A DNA stretch of 64,000 bases. Source: Apteryx mantelli. Lineage: Eukaryota; Chordata; Aves; Apterygiformes; Apterygidae. Both the position numbers and the translations under genes were made by a program. Where the stretch lies: NCBI RefSeq assembly GCF_036417845.1, contig NC_089978.1, positions 86,236,007-86,300,006 of the forward strand. The letters are read 5' to 3'. A model generated the notes under the pieces. It ran no database searches. It saw nothing but the letters and a program-made list of their open reading frames with translations, and was not told the DNA's origin. Shown piece after piece: positions 11,100 through 22,600 of the stretch (its first letter is position 1; each line of letters starts with the position of its first letter).

Positions 11100-12087
11100 C
11101 CTTGAGAACAGCCCTCCTGGTGTCATCTGAGTGCAGTAAGAGGCCTTCACCCAGGTCTGGTGACTGTAGCGAACCCTTAACTGGAGCCAGTTTTCCGGCC
11201 CAGTAGCCAGAGCAGTGCGAGTCAGGCACTCGCACGGCTGTGCAGGTGCATGTCAATGGGGAGACACTGCAAAGCCAGAAAGCCACCCTCTCTTCTCTGC
11301 TGGTGCAGCAGCACTCCCCAGCATCTCTTGTAGTGCTGGTGGGGTTTGGGGGGGTCAGTGACATGGCTGCTTGTGTGGTTGTGTGCTCGCTTGCTTGCAT
11401 CTTGTTTTCTTTCCCAAACCATTACCTGCAGTCAGAATTGTGCTGCTCTGGGAGCTGCTCTTGTCTCATGGCAGGAAAGCTGTGCAGTTCACAGCAGTCC
11501 TTCAGGTTCATTTCTGCCCCCTCATTGGATCGGGCAGCAGGGTTTATCTCTGCCCCTCCTTCACCAAAAACAAACAAGAAGAAACCAACAGCCCCCTCAA
11601 AACTCAGGGATTTGCAACTAACCTGCAGGCTTAGACCCTGCCAAAGGCTTGCAACCTCCTGCAAGATGAGCTTCCCAAGGGGAGCACAAGGCTTTCAGCC
11701 AAGGCAGCCCTCACAGGGCAGACCCCTGGCCCTGGGTGACAGCACCTCTCTGTTATTTTCACTGCTGTCTGTTTGCATTTTTGCTCTCACTCGAATCCTG
11801 CTGGGAGGGGTTGACAGAGCTGGGCCTCCCCTCTTCCTGTAAAAGGGACTACAGCCACATATTTTATGAGCAGGAGCTCACCAATCAAACTGGGAGGTAT
11901 TGAGCCGTGGGCAACTATTGCTGGGTAGGGACAGCCCTGAGGGACCGCTCCCATGGAGGACCCCTGCCGGGACATGGTCACAAGGAGTACAGTGGTTGCC
12001 AGAAACCCTTTAGCACAGGGTAGAGGAAAGAAGCCGTTAGGCACAGCTCCTCAGGTGCCTCCACTGCCTTCACTGTGGTGGAGGAAG
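11100..12087. other. GC-rich 3' flank of the TOPORS-like gene
   Basis: This is moderately GC-rich, with several overlapping long frames, the longest being 200 codons at 11240-11842. None shows a recognisable domain, and such frames are expected in GC-rich DNA. It runs to the CR1 copy at 12088. Confidence 0.45.
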
Positions 12088-12500
12088 GTTGGGGTTTTGA
12101 AGGCACCTCTAGAGACCATCAAGTCCAGCCCCCCGGCTCAAGCAGAGTCAATCAGAGCAGGTTGCCCAGGACTGTGCCGAGACGAAATTTGAATATCTCC
12201 ATGGCTGGAGATTCCACAGCCTCTCTGCAAAACCTGTTCCAGTGCTCAGTCATCCTCACAGGAAAAAAGATTTTCTTGTGTTCAGACAGAATTTCCCAAT
12301 TCTCAGCTTATGTCCACTGCTCTTGTCCTGTCACCAGGTACCACTGAAAAGAGTCTGCCTCCATCTTCTTTGCACCTTCCCATCAGATATTTAGACACAT
12401 TGATCATATCCTGCCTGAACCTTCTCTTCTCCAGGCTATACACTCCCAGCTCTCTCAGCCTCTCCTATTACAGATGCTCCAGTCCCTTAATTCCTTAAGC
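12088..12500 (-). mobile_element. CR1 LINE 3' end, second copy
   Basis: This matches the same CR1 3' region as the copy at 6457-6848, including GAGCAGGTTGCCCAGGAC, GAATATCTCCATGGCTGGAG and CTTCTCTTCTCCAGGCT, and extends further into CTCCCAGCTCTCTCAGCCTC and ATGCTCCAGTCCCTTAAT. It is diverged and carries no reading frame. Its orientation is that of the left-hand copy, so the pair brackets the GC-rich island with the TOPORS-like gene. Confidence 0.88.
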
Positions 12501-13154
12501 AGTGAGAACCACGAGGATCTGCTTTTCCAGTTCTGATATTTTCTATCCCATTCAAGAAACATTTGGAAGATGCTAAAAGGACAGCAGCATTTGCCATCGC
12601 TGCTGAATGACAGTTCTGGCTGAGCTCTCCTCCTGGGCCCTGCACACCTTAGGGCACTCCACAAATGACAGGAGCATTCAGCAAGGAATTCAGTAACAAA
12701 CTCCTCTTTGCTTTGTAAATCCTCGGGAAATAATTAATATTCAGTCAGGGGATCAAATCATGATCATTTGCTTAGTTGTAAATTCCAGGGCCTCCACTGC
12801 AGACTGTATGCCGTGCATTATTTCAAGGATCACTTTCATGACCTCAGCCATCTGAAGACAGTTGGGTCTTAAAGAGTAATGATATAAGAAACAGAAACAT
12901 GTGGAGGAGAGAATTAAAGTAAGTGACATGGAAATGTGTCTGATAAAACATTACAGACTGGTCTGACTGTTATTTCAGCTGGTGCTGTGAAGGCTTTATT
13001 CTCTACTCTTTGCCACATTTCAAAGCCAAATGGTTTTCTCTGATTGTGTCGGTGTAGCTCTTCCAAAGAGCCACTCTGCTAATCTCGTGTCCCAGAGCAG
13101 GCGTCGTTTTCTTCTTTATCATTGCTCATGAAGGCCAGAATGTCTCAGAAAGGA

Positions 13155-13500
13155 CATTGAAGACTAGAAAAAATACAGAGAGCAGTGGCAAGGATGATCA
13201 TTACTCTGTGATGTTTTTCATACAGAAAGAGACCAGGATCCTTCAACTCAGAAAATAAATAGTGGAGGGAAAATATAGTAGGAACAAGATAAATGGCTGG
13301 ATAGGGAATAATTGGATAAATGATGGCCATAAAGTGGAAGTATCACATAGCACAAAGGTTTAAAACAATCACAAGGACAAACTACCCTATGTAGCTATAT
13401 CATGGAGCTCATCACTGCGGAAAATTACGGATGCAAAGTATAAATGGATTTTAAAAACAATTAGACAAATTTAGAAAAGGAAAGTGTTCCAGAATATAAA
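13155..13500 (+). mobile_element. Ancient CR1-family LINE 3' end
   Basis: Plus-strand sequence follows the pattern of old amniote CR1 3' ends: GGATGATCATTACTCTGTGA (family: agag..aatgatcaggg), then a motif near AAATGGCTGGATAGGGAATA, GCACAAAGGTTTAAAACAAT, a CTCAT.ACTGC block and finally AAAACAATTAGACAAATTT. Divergence is high, with no coding content. This subfamily is older than the copies at 6.5 and 12.1 kb. Confidence 0.6.
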
Positions 13501-16500
13501 ATTGCAACTTCTGCCTCAAGAAGTCCCAAAGCAGCAGACTGCTGGGTGAGACAGCTTACCGGGGAAGTACAACTGCAAACTTAGCTTGACTGTGTGCTTA
13601 TGCTTACCCTCTGCCTACACTCTTTCCCTAATACCTGGTAGTGGTTACAGTGAAGGAGAGAGATTATAGGGCTGTGTGGGACTTGTAAAACCCTTTGTAT
13701 ATGTGCCATTAGTGTGACTCTAGACTGGCCAAGACAGTCGTAGTTTCGTTTCTGGTAGAGACTGGTGAGAAGTGAGAATTGTGGGTCTGAGCTGTTCTCC
13801 TAACACAGCCAGACCCTCCTTCACAGGGAGAGAAACGCAGGAGCTGATTTAGCAAAGGTGCTGCAGCTCCACTCCCGTCACTGCTCCATGTGGCACATGC
13901 TCCCAGGGAAGTAATGGGAGGATCAGTGTCAGTCTGTGCACAGCCCTCCCAGCCACATCCACCCGGCACCTCATCAAGGAGGAGGGCTGCTACCAACGGC
14001 ACAGCACCCTGTCTAGAGAAAAGAAGGAGGCAGGCTGCTGGTGACACTTCATCAAATGTAGCCTTCATGCTTCTCAGAGTTGAGGGAAGTTGTTCTCCCG
14101 CCTCTGACTCAGAACTGAACATTGACAACACAGTTGAGCCCTATATAACTGATGAGTGCAAGTTATGTGATGTCACGGCTGATGCAGTGACTTCCCTTGC
14201 TAATCACTTTTAACATATTCCAGACCATTTGAGTACAGTTCAAAGCAAAATACAGCAAAATGTTCGGTGAAAGGGAGGCATGAAATTGAAATGTATGGAG
14301 TAAAAACACGTCCTCATTGCAGGAGGTAAGGAAAATTCAAGTTCTTTCATTAGGCAGCAATTAAAATGCAGTTTATAGATCAGGAAAACAGAATATTATT
14401 AAACAACTGTAAGCCAGGTGAGCTAATCATTAACAGATTCTATTATGCTGCCTTCTCCCAAATTTAAAGTGACTTCCCTCTAAATTAGAATGAATTAAGG
14501 GCATATTTCCTGCTTACACCTTACATAATAGTGCAGAGGGTAGTGCTTCTGTTCACATTTCCTCTCTCATTTAATAAAATACGCCAGATAAGAAAATTAG
14601 CTAGCTGTTCCCATTAGCCATTTTGAACACAGTGTATCCCACCCTCACATCAGACAACTGGTAGTTTGGCTATGAAAGGTAATTGGCTTGGAGCCCATCT
14701 TTAATGGTTTGACATAATTGATACTTCACAAAGTACATCCATTTTACAAACTACACGGCATGAGGCTCTGTGCTTTCTATCATATCAAGGCATTGCCATC
14801 ATGGCATTTTAGCTGGGTGAAGGATTTTGGACTGGACTTTTTTCGGTAGGAACCCAGCTGCCTGAGAAAGCAGTAAGTTTTTCCTTTGGCACCCTAGGAA
14901 TTATCCCAGTTCAGATCATTTTCCAAAATGAAAGAATCCTCTTTCTGCTCATTCCTGAGCTGGTACTGCATCTGTCTGAGAAAGGCAGGCTCAAAACAGC
15001 AAAAAGGACACACATCTGCACTCACATGCCCCCCCCCTTTCCCGTGCTGTATGGAGCACTGACGGCTTGTGGACCTCCCTTCATCCAGATCCATTAAGCT
15101 CTGTTTCCATACCCAGAAGTACTGGCAACACTGCCATTCCTCTCATGGCTGCAAAGTGATGTGACCCCCTTTGCAACTCCCCTGCTCCAGAAATAGCAGC
15201 TTGCTTCTGGGAGAGGTCAGCCATGGCTGACTGGTTAATGTCAGCTACATCCGCTATGGTTGTTTCCAGATCTGTTCTGCCTGATTGCTCATTACCTTTC
15301 ACATTTCGGGACTCATCTCTCGAGATGCTCTGCATTATCTCTCCACAGTTCTGCCCCATGACATTAGCAGTGTCCACAAGGAGTTCTTGCCCTGTGTATT
15401 TCGTAGTCCTGTAAAATCCCATAGCTGGGTGACATTTTTACACGTTGACCACAAAACGGTTCCTAGAAGTCCTCCGCTCTGTGTTTATGGCTCAAGGGAG
15501 CTATAAACATGGGATGTGGGATACATCACAGTACTACATGTGCCTTTTAAGAGGCCTCTTAAGAATATAAAAACACCCAGACAAGTCAGAGCAAAGGTCT
15601 TTTTAGTCTAAGAGCTGCTTTCCAATGTACGCTAAAGCAAAGAGTGTAAAAATATTCTTCTGCCCTGACAGATCCTTCTCATTTCTAGAAACCAGCATTT
15701 TAAGGATTTCTTGAACTAGGGGTCACATCCATATCACCATATGTAAGAGTCATCAATGGCCCTTTTTTCCACATATTTGTATAATTCCTTCAAACTCATT
15801 TATCCTTTTGGATACATCCATGAATCTTATGACAGTGATGGTTTGGGGTTTTTTTTCTCATTTTGCTCATGTTCTGATGTGTATTAAAATAAACAGTGAA
15901 AACATGGGTATGGAAGGTCTCATGGCAGGTTGTGCCATAGAGCACCAGTGCTCAGCTGCCAAATCCTGGGCCATTTCTGCACAGCTGAACATCCACTCCC
16001 CAACTCCTGAGGCCACCTCACGAGATGCTGTGACAGCAGACCACTCCTGACTCACTTTTTCCCAGATGGTTTGGGCAGATAGCGTCAAGGGTAGCAGATG
16101 GAGGCATGAAATGTGCCATGTGTGTGTGAGATGGGCAGTGCTTTCAAGAAGCATTGACACTTTTGCTTATGTAAAGTCCATTTGATCTGAGATAGTAGCA
16201 TAAATTAGCACTTCAAGCACATGAAGACTTACTGCATAACCTGTGTCAAAATTACAGCTGTTTCCCAAGGCATTCTATGCCTATCCTGCTGTCTCTTTGG
16301 AAAGCTCAAACTATACTGAGCCTAGTGGGTGCTTCCCGCTTTCCTCCCTCTCTTCCTCCCCACCTCCCAGTTGGAGGGCAGCTCAGAGCTCAGCCAGAGG
16401 AGGTTGGGCATGTAGACTCATGCACAGGAAAGTGGGAGTGGAGGTGAAATACCTCATGTTTGCCCCAGACCTCCTCCCCACCGTGCTGCACGTGGTTCCC

Positions 16501-17589
16501 ATTCCTCAGCCTTCCCCAAGCCCCACTCATCACTGCCAAAGACAGCACTGATTTTACTATTGACTTCATATTATGGTTGATCCAGGTCTGACTTCTGTTA
16601 CAGCTGTATGGACTTTATTTTTGGTTGCTTTTGCTGCTTGTGCCATATCAGGACATTTCATATACTAACTTTCACTGCTACACTGCTATTTCTGTTCAGT
16701 GGGTAGCCATTTTCTACAAATGTCATTCCAGCACCTTTCATGAGCCTAAATGTCACTTTATTTTTTTTAATTACAGATAGTATAATTAAAGTAAATTACC
16801 ATAATATATATTAAATGTCATAAATCCTTCCCTTTCTGCAGACTGCGTTTGTCTTTGACTCTTGACAAAGAGCCTAAGGTTATAATATAGCATCTGGAAG
16901 GCAGGCATTTTTTTTTTGTAAGATAGCTACCTTAACATATGAAAAGGACATTCCTTCTAGGGCAGTGATGAAAAGCATTTTAATTTTTATACAATCCTAG
17001 TAGTAATCCCGGATCGCAGAGCACAGCAGTAAACTGTTATTGCACCAAACCACATAGGATTGTGTTGCTGTTATTTTTATGGTTTGTAGCATGCATTATC
17101 CAAAACATATGTGCATAGGGAACTGACTAGATGGATCTAGATGTGAAAGAAAGCAGTAAGTGGCTTGTAATTAGTGCTTAAGTGATTACGTCAGGTAGCT
17201 AGTGTTATCATTCCTTTATCGGCATAAAACTCCAGCCATGGATCAGGATCTTGTTTGGTTAGATGCTTTACTAACAGAGAATGAAAAGAAAATTCCAGCC
17301 CCCAAGAGCACTACAAAGTCATTTGCAAGTGTGTGTGCTTTTAGAAGAAAGTGTCTGCGTTCTAATATCTGAACCACAACTTTTGCAGTTGTGTTTAGAT
17401 GGAGGAGTAGCAACTACCTCTGTAGCACCTTGGATCTAAAGAGCTTTATAGATGGTAGAAATGGGCATGGTATTTCCATTAAAACTAATAATAGTCAATG
17501 TGCGGAGGTTACAGGTGAAAGTAATGTATTGGAAAAGCATAAATTAGAGTCTTTTCTGGTAGGGCATTTAGAAGGGCAGAGAATCATAC

Positions 17590-17960
17590 AACAAAAATAG
17601 CTAGATGGAGAGAGTCCCAAAAAAATGGGACTGGCAAAAGAAAAGTATGTTTTGAAATGGCAACAAAAGAGTGAATTACACTGGGGAGCTGAGAAGCTGA
17701 ATGGAAGTGCTAAGGTCAATGGGATGGTAGACAATGGTAAGAGGAGAAAGTTAAGAGGAATCTAGTCATCTGATAACTCAATTGTAAGGAAGAAAATTTT
17801 AGAGTTACAGAGAAAGAAAGAAAAGAGTGAGAACAAAAGGCAAAGAGAAAAAGAGGTAGCATTCAGTTTTGGAACACTGAGGAAGTCGAAAGAATAGGAA
17901 GTGGGAATAAACAGCACTACAGAAATGAAGAAACACTAAGTATTGCAAAACTCAAAGTAT
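17590..17960 (+). repeat. Purine-rich (G/A) tract
   Basis: The plus strand is unusually rich in A and G for about 370 bp, for example CAGAGAAAGAAAGAAAAGAG near 17810. It is not a clean simple repeat. Such strand-asymmetric tracts can form triplex structures, but nothing here shows a function. Confidence 0.45.
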
Positions 17961-18563
17961 AACAATATAAAAATCAGAGGGTTTTTTTTCTCTCTGTAGT
18001 AAGTGAACAACTTGATGATATGATTGGTTTAATATACATGTAAAGAGAGGTTTTGCAGGATGAGAAATGTTTACATTTCAGTGTGAGAAAAATACCAGTG
18101 TTTCTGAAATGCATAGAAGGAAATATCATTGCTGGTGAGGCAAGTGAGGTTGAAAGAGATGAAGAGATCAATATATGTGATGATCATATCACATTTTAAA
18201 AAACAGCATTTATCCTTGTGGACATATGGGAAAATCAATAAGAAATAGTATTGATATGATATCAAAGAAAAATAAATTGTCTGAGTTTTCAATTAGAAGA
18301 ACTGGTGCTTGACTGTGAACAGTATTTTTGAGAGCTACACTGTATACAGGGATAATAAACATTTTTTTGTCTGAAACTCAAAAATGTCATTAAAAATAAG
18401 CTGTAGAGAGTTAAAGGAGAAGAGAGATGCACAGATGTGCTTCCCTTGAAAATGGGAAATCCCCTAAATTCTCAGTTATTTTCAGCCTGTAGTTTTTCTA
18501 CATAAAGCAGGTTGTAGATTTTGATTTTCTTCCAACGTGAATTAATAAAGTGTTGTGGTCATC

Positions 18564-18597
18564 TTTAACAGCATGATACATTTAACAGCATGATATA
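18564..18597 (+). repeat. 17-bp tandem duplication
   Basis: TTTAACAGCATGATA at 18564-18578 recurs at 18581-18595, a period of 17 bp. It lies about 190 bp left of the solo LTR. Confidence 0.6.
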
Positions 18598-18783
18598 TTC
18601 CCAAGACAGGGAGCATGTGTAATCACCATTTGAAGTGGAACAGTGTGAGGCAGACTGTCATGCTGCCAGTTTTTTTTCAGAACAAAACCATGCAGCCAGT
18701 TTTTGAGGGTGTTGTCATCACTCTGAACACCTAGGTAATACGGGAATGCAGATTTCTCCATGAAGCAAGGTACTGCCAGTCTA

Positions 18784-18788
18784 CCAGT
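18784..18788. repeat. Left target-site duplication (CCAGT)
   Basis: Five bases immediately before the TGT end of the LTR, repeated exactly at 19604-19608. The match of position, terminal dinucleotides and LTR signals makes chance unlikely but not excluded. Confidence 0.6.
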
Positions 18789-18910
18789 TGTCGTGTGAAA
18801 GGGAGGGACGGAAGGCCCTTCCTTATCTTTATAATTTACATTTGCCTGCCAGAGCCCCCCTGTTTGAGGACTTTCCCTGGGTCAGTTTCGCAAAGTAAAA
18901 AGAATTAGAT

Positions 18911-18916
18911 TTTATT
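18911..18916 (-). terminator. LTR polyadenylation signal
   Basis: AATAAA on the minus strand, about 280 bp downstream of the LTR TATA box, at the position expected near the R/U5 border. Confidence 0.55.
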
Positions 18917-19190
18917 AAAGCGACAGATACAACAGGTTCGGAATTGCCATTGATAAATGCACTTGCTGCTACAAATTTTCTTTCTGTGAGCTCAAACTAA
19001 CAATTAAGCGCTTTCGATAATAATATATTTTCCCGGGTAACGTCCGACGTTTGTCGGAGGCGCAAGTCTTACCAAGAGGCATCCCTGTTTGGGGGAGGGG
19101 AGAAGGAGGCTCGCTCGTCAGCAATCTCCAGTGAACAGGTCGGGGGTTCAGTTTTCTTCCCTTCCAAAAACTTTAGTGAGCTGTCCTCTG

Positions 19191-19198
19191 TTTTATAG
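19191..19198 (-). promoter_or_regulatory. LTR TATA box
   Basis: CTATAAAA on the minus strand, inside the solo LTR. Transcription would start near 19165 and run toward lower coordinates. Confidence 0.55.
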
Positions 19199-19603
19199 TT
19201 GCTGAAGGTGGGGTGTGGAAGCGCGGCAGACATACTTCATTGGCCAGATTGCCATTCGCGCGGTTGTTGGGGGTATGCCCCCCCCTTATTTACATATCGT
19301 TATGCAGCAAAGGGCGTGATTTTTAATATGGTAAGCAGGGATAATGAGGCTGGGGGTACTAGAGGTCAACAGTTAGTCTGTGAGCAGCAATTATTTTTTG
19401 GGATGCAGCCCTTTGGGGTCAGGGGCGGACCGTGATACCTCCATATCGCTCCCTCCTCCGCCGTGCAGCTGGAACAAACTGTCTGGCCTTCACCAGCTAG
19501 TTCGTTACTCATGTTGCAAAAGGGTGGTGTGCTTTGGCTGCCGCGTACTGTTTTTCCCATGTGCTCCCTTATCTTTCTCCCTGAATTCTCTCTTGTTCCC
19601 ACA

Positions 19604-19608
19604 CCAGT
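19604..19608. repeat. Right target-site duplication (CCAGT)
   Basis: Five bases immediately after the ACA end of the LTR, identical to 18784-18788. Confidence 0.6.
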
Positions 19609-22600
19609 GACTACGTCCGCACCTCTGTCACAGCGGGAGCCCTGACCCGCAGCTCTCCTTTTGCTCTGCACGGAGCCAGCGCTGGCAGACCCTCCATCCA
19701 GGCAGGGGAGAGCTTCCCTCAGATCTTTGCTCATGTAAACAATGAGAAGGAAATAAATGAGAGCTTTGACCATCTTAAATTCTGGAGAAAGAGTTTTTAT
19801 CATGTGGAAATATGGAAAATTCAGTAAGGGACAATAGCCTTGGGGAAATGAACCCTAAGAGAGCTTTCAATGTTGAAACCTTGTCCTTTGCCATGAGCAA
19901 AAAAGCCTTCCCCATGAGGCACCCACCTTGCCGGCCCCAGAGGAGCACCTCTGGGCTTGGAGCACCTCCCACACGCAAGGCAGGATGTGACTGGGACACC
20001 CTACTGCGCAGGTGGGATTTTGCACAAGTGAGAAGAGCTGTTCCCATCACTCAGCTCCTGCAGCGTTCCCAGCTGAAGAGGACCAGTGAATTCTATCTCC
20101 TCAAGCCTGCGAGAAGCTGCTGCTCCAGCTCCCAATTCCTGCAGCACCAGACCCTCACTATCCCCGCCAGGGCCCCATTTGGCAAGCACAAGAGAAAACA
20201 GCTGGTAATACCAAGCTCTGTGTGTGTACAAACAGATTAATGTAGGACTGTATTGGGTAGCTGAAGCACACCGTGAACACCATTGGTTGGCAAACCAACA
20301 GCGAGAAGAGTTGCCCCTCTCCTTGCAAAGTCATGGTCCACTTGAGGGTGTCTGAGCCACCCACATCTTCTAAGCTTGTACAGAGCACCCAGTTTTAGCC
20401 CAGGAATTTTAAGAAATTTTTGGAATATCAGCAAGCCTCAAGCTGCAGATTTCCTATGGCTGTTCTGAGTAGCCTATTGCAAAACTAGATTAATCATTGC
20501 AATATTTCCATTTATTAAGGAAATCCATTTAGTACCCCCTGCTCAACCCCTATTATGCACTCTACCTCTAATTACTTGGATTTATAGCCTCTTTTCTTTT
20601 TTGATAAAAGACAATATTCACACGTGTCCAGAGTCTTGATTTTCCACTAGCCAGGAGAGAGGTGACTTATTAAACCTGCTGCCTGCACTAATGCACTAAA
20701 TACTCACATGCTTTCTGAATGTGCTCTCAAAAATACTTCTGAACACAGGAAGGAAGGAACAGCACTTATCCAAACAGCTTTCATGCTGTTCAATGGATCT
20801 TTTAGCTGATTATTATGATTCTAAGGAATTAAGTGCCAGACCCAGAGGACACTACATTTAAAAGTAACAGTTCCACCATATTCAGTGGATAATAGACCGG
20901 CTAGCACAAAAGACCAGAGCAACCTGGCCTCCTTTGGCCTCCATCCTGTTGAGCACGGTGATCATGCCAATACCAGTGTGCATGGTCCAGGCTCAGCCTG
21001 ACTCCTGCTGAAGCTGGAGGGAGTCCTGCAGCGGCCTTTTAGGGAGCCAGCCCAGGCCTCCTTCACTCTGAGACCCAGCTGGCTATAAACCTAAAGGCTG
21101 CACCCCTCGAAAGAGCCAGGCACCCAAACCCTGGGGCTCCTGTGTAGATTATATCTTTGGAGGGATTTCACCAGCCTGCGCTAACCTGCAGGAGAGGAAG
21201 CAGGGGAGCCACCCCTGCAGCATGCTGGGCACACTGTGAGCAGTGCCACTGCCTCCCAGAGCAGGGACTCAGCCCTGCGGGGAGCAGAGCTGCTGGATGG
21301 GGCTCCACCTTGCTGCTTCTGCCGCCCCCCAACATCTCCGCGACTGCTTCTCGTCGGCAGTGCAGGCAGATGCATGTAGCAAGGGCTGTGGGGACTTGGC
21401 ACGTCTTTGAATGCCACCGTGCATCTAAACTTATCTTTGTTTTATTCTGCTCAGGATGAAAGTCTTTACCATCCTTTTGATATACTGCTGCCAGTTAGTT
21501 TACTGTTGATGCTGTCTATATTTTTAGAAAGTTCTGGCATTTTCATTATTTAGCAAACTTGACTTTCATTATCCACTTTGCCTCTCTCATGCAAGTTCCA
21601 CAAGGCCTGAGATTTACCCTAAGTGAAAGCAAATTGCATGCATTTTCTCTCTGAGAGAAGTTTTTAATCTGCAGCGATCAAATAACAGGGTACTTGTAGC
21701 AACGATTCAGTTTGATTGAAGATTGAAGATTGAATTGCCATACACTCACTTAGTGTTAATGAGCAATAATAGGTCAACATCAGGGAGATATTATTTCCTG
21801 GTTGTCTTTCAGATGTCTTTAAACTATCACCATGGAATGGAGAGAGAAAGAACCATACCTTGATAAGCAAAGAGGTCTCCCTTTAACTTTTTCTCTAGAC
21901 TGAAGTTTTAGAGACATGATAAAGATGTTTTCCTGCCTTCACTGGTCTGCCTGAAACACGAGGATTGTCATCAACAGTTGCAGATAAAATAAGAACCCTT
22001 ACCTTGGCTATGGGGCAGCAATAATAAAGGGCCTTTTTGACAAATACCTATTTATTCTGTTCCTACTTAAAGCTACACTCATCTTCTGCTGTTAATTGTT
22101 CTCCTATGAAGTAGTCATTCAGATACAAATTTCAGGCACTTTTGTATACATGTGATTGGCAGAGGGAAATAAAATGCAACCTTGCAAACATAAATGACTA
22201 TGATGTGAATACGGGACTTTTTCAGAATTCTGTAGTTATGTTATGCCAAAAAAAACTAGAAAAAATTGAATCAGACAACTTAAGGAATACAGTTTAACTT
22301 TCTGCTGCCTTTATTGTGAATGAAGTGGTTGACATTTTTTTCAGAGAACAGTTTTTCCTGAAGAAGATCTGAAGAAGCGAAAATATCCTGTGGAAACACA
22401 CTGGCTTGAAGGAAGTTTTCTTTTGTCATTTCTCATTTTGTTTTTCCATAAAAACATATAACTTTTAATATACAAAAGTTAAAATGTTTTGGTGAAATAT
22501 TTCAGCTTATTTTTCTTCACAAGGAAAACCCATAATTTCAGCTTTTCACTGGAAATAAGAGCTTACAGGTGCTGTATGGCCTTCAAACAAAATAAAGACA

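Larger units (their letters stand above)
13501..18783. other. Unassigned sequence between the ancient CR1 and the LTR
   Basis: No gene is supported. A run of nine C lies at 15029-15037. The 113-codon minus frame at 15081-15422 has no recognised domain. Dense homeobox- and CREB-like sites occur around 14160-14200 and 17180-17200, but this is only a composition impression. Confidence 0.4.
18789..19603 (-). mobile_element. Solo LTR of an endogenous retrovirus
   Basis: An 815-bp segment starts with TGT and ends with ACA and is flanked by the 5-bp direct repeat CCAGT (18784-18788 and 19604-19608). On the minus strand it has a TATA box (CTATAAAA, 19198-19191) and about 280 bp later an AATAAA (18916-18911), leaving about 100 bp of U5. 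That is U3-R-U5 architecture of roughly 440, 270 and 100 bp. Many CpGs survive, suggesting a fairly recent insertion. No gag, pol or env sequence adjoins it, so it is a solo LTR left by recombination. A 5-bp duplication is typical of ERVL-like elements; the family is not identified. Confidence 0.68.

Noticed and set aside
11240..11842. 200-codon plus frame whose first residues vaguely resemble a ThiS-type start
   Set aside because: The resemblance is a few residues only, the rest is compositionally odd, and birds are not expected to carry ThiS. GC-rich chance frame.
15081..15422. 113-codon minus frame with protein-like composition
   Set aside because: No domain, no splice or promoter support, and length within chance expectation.
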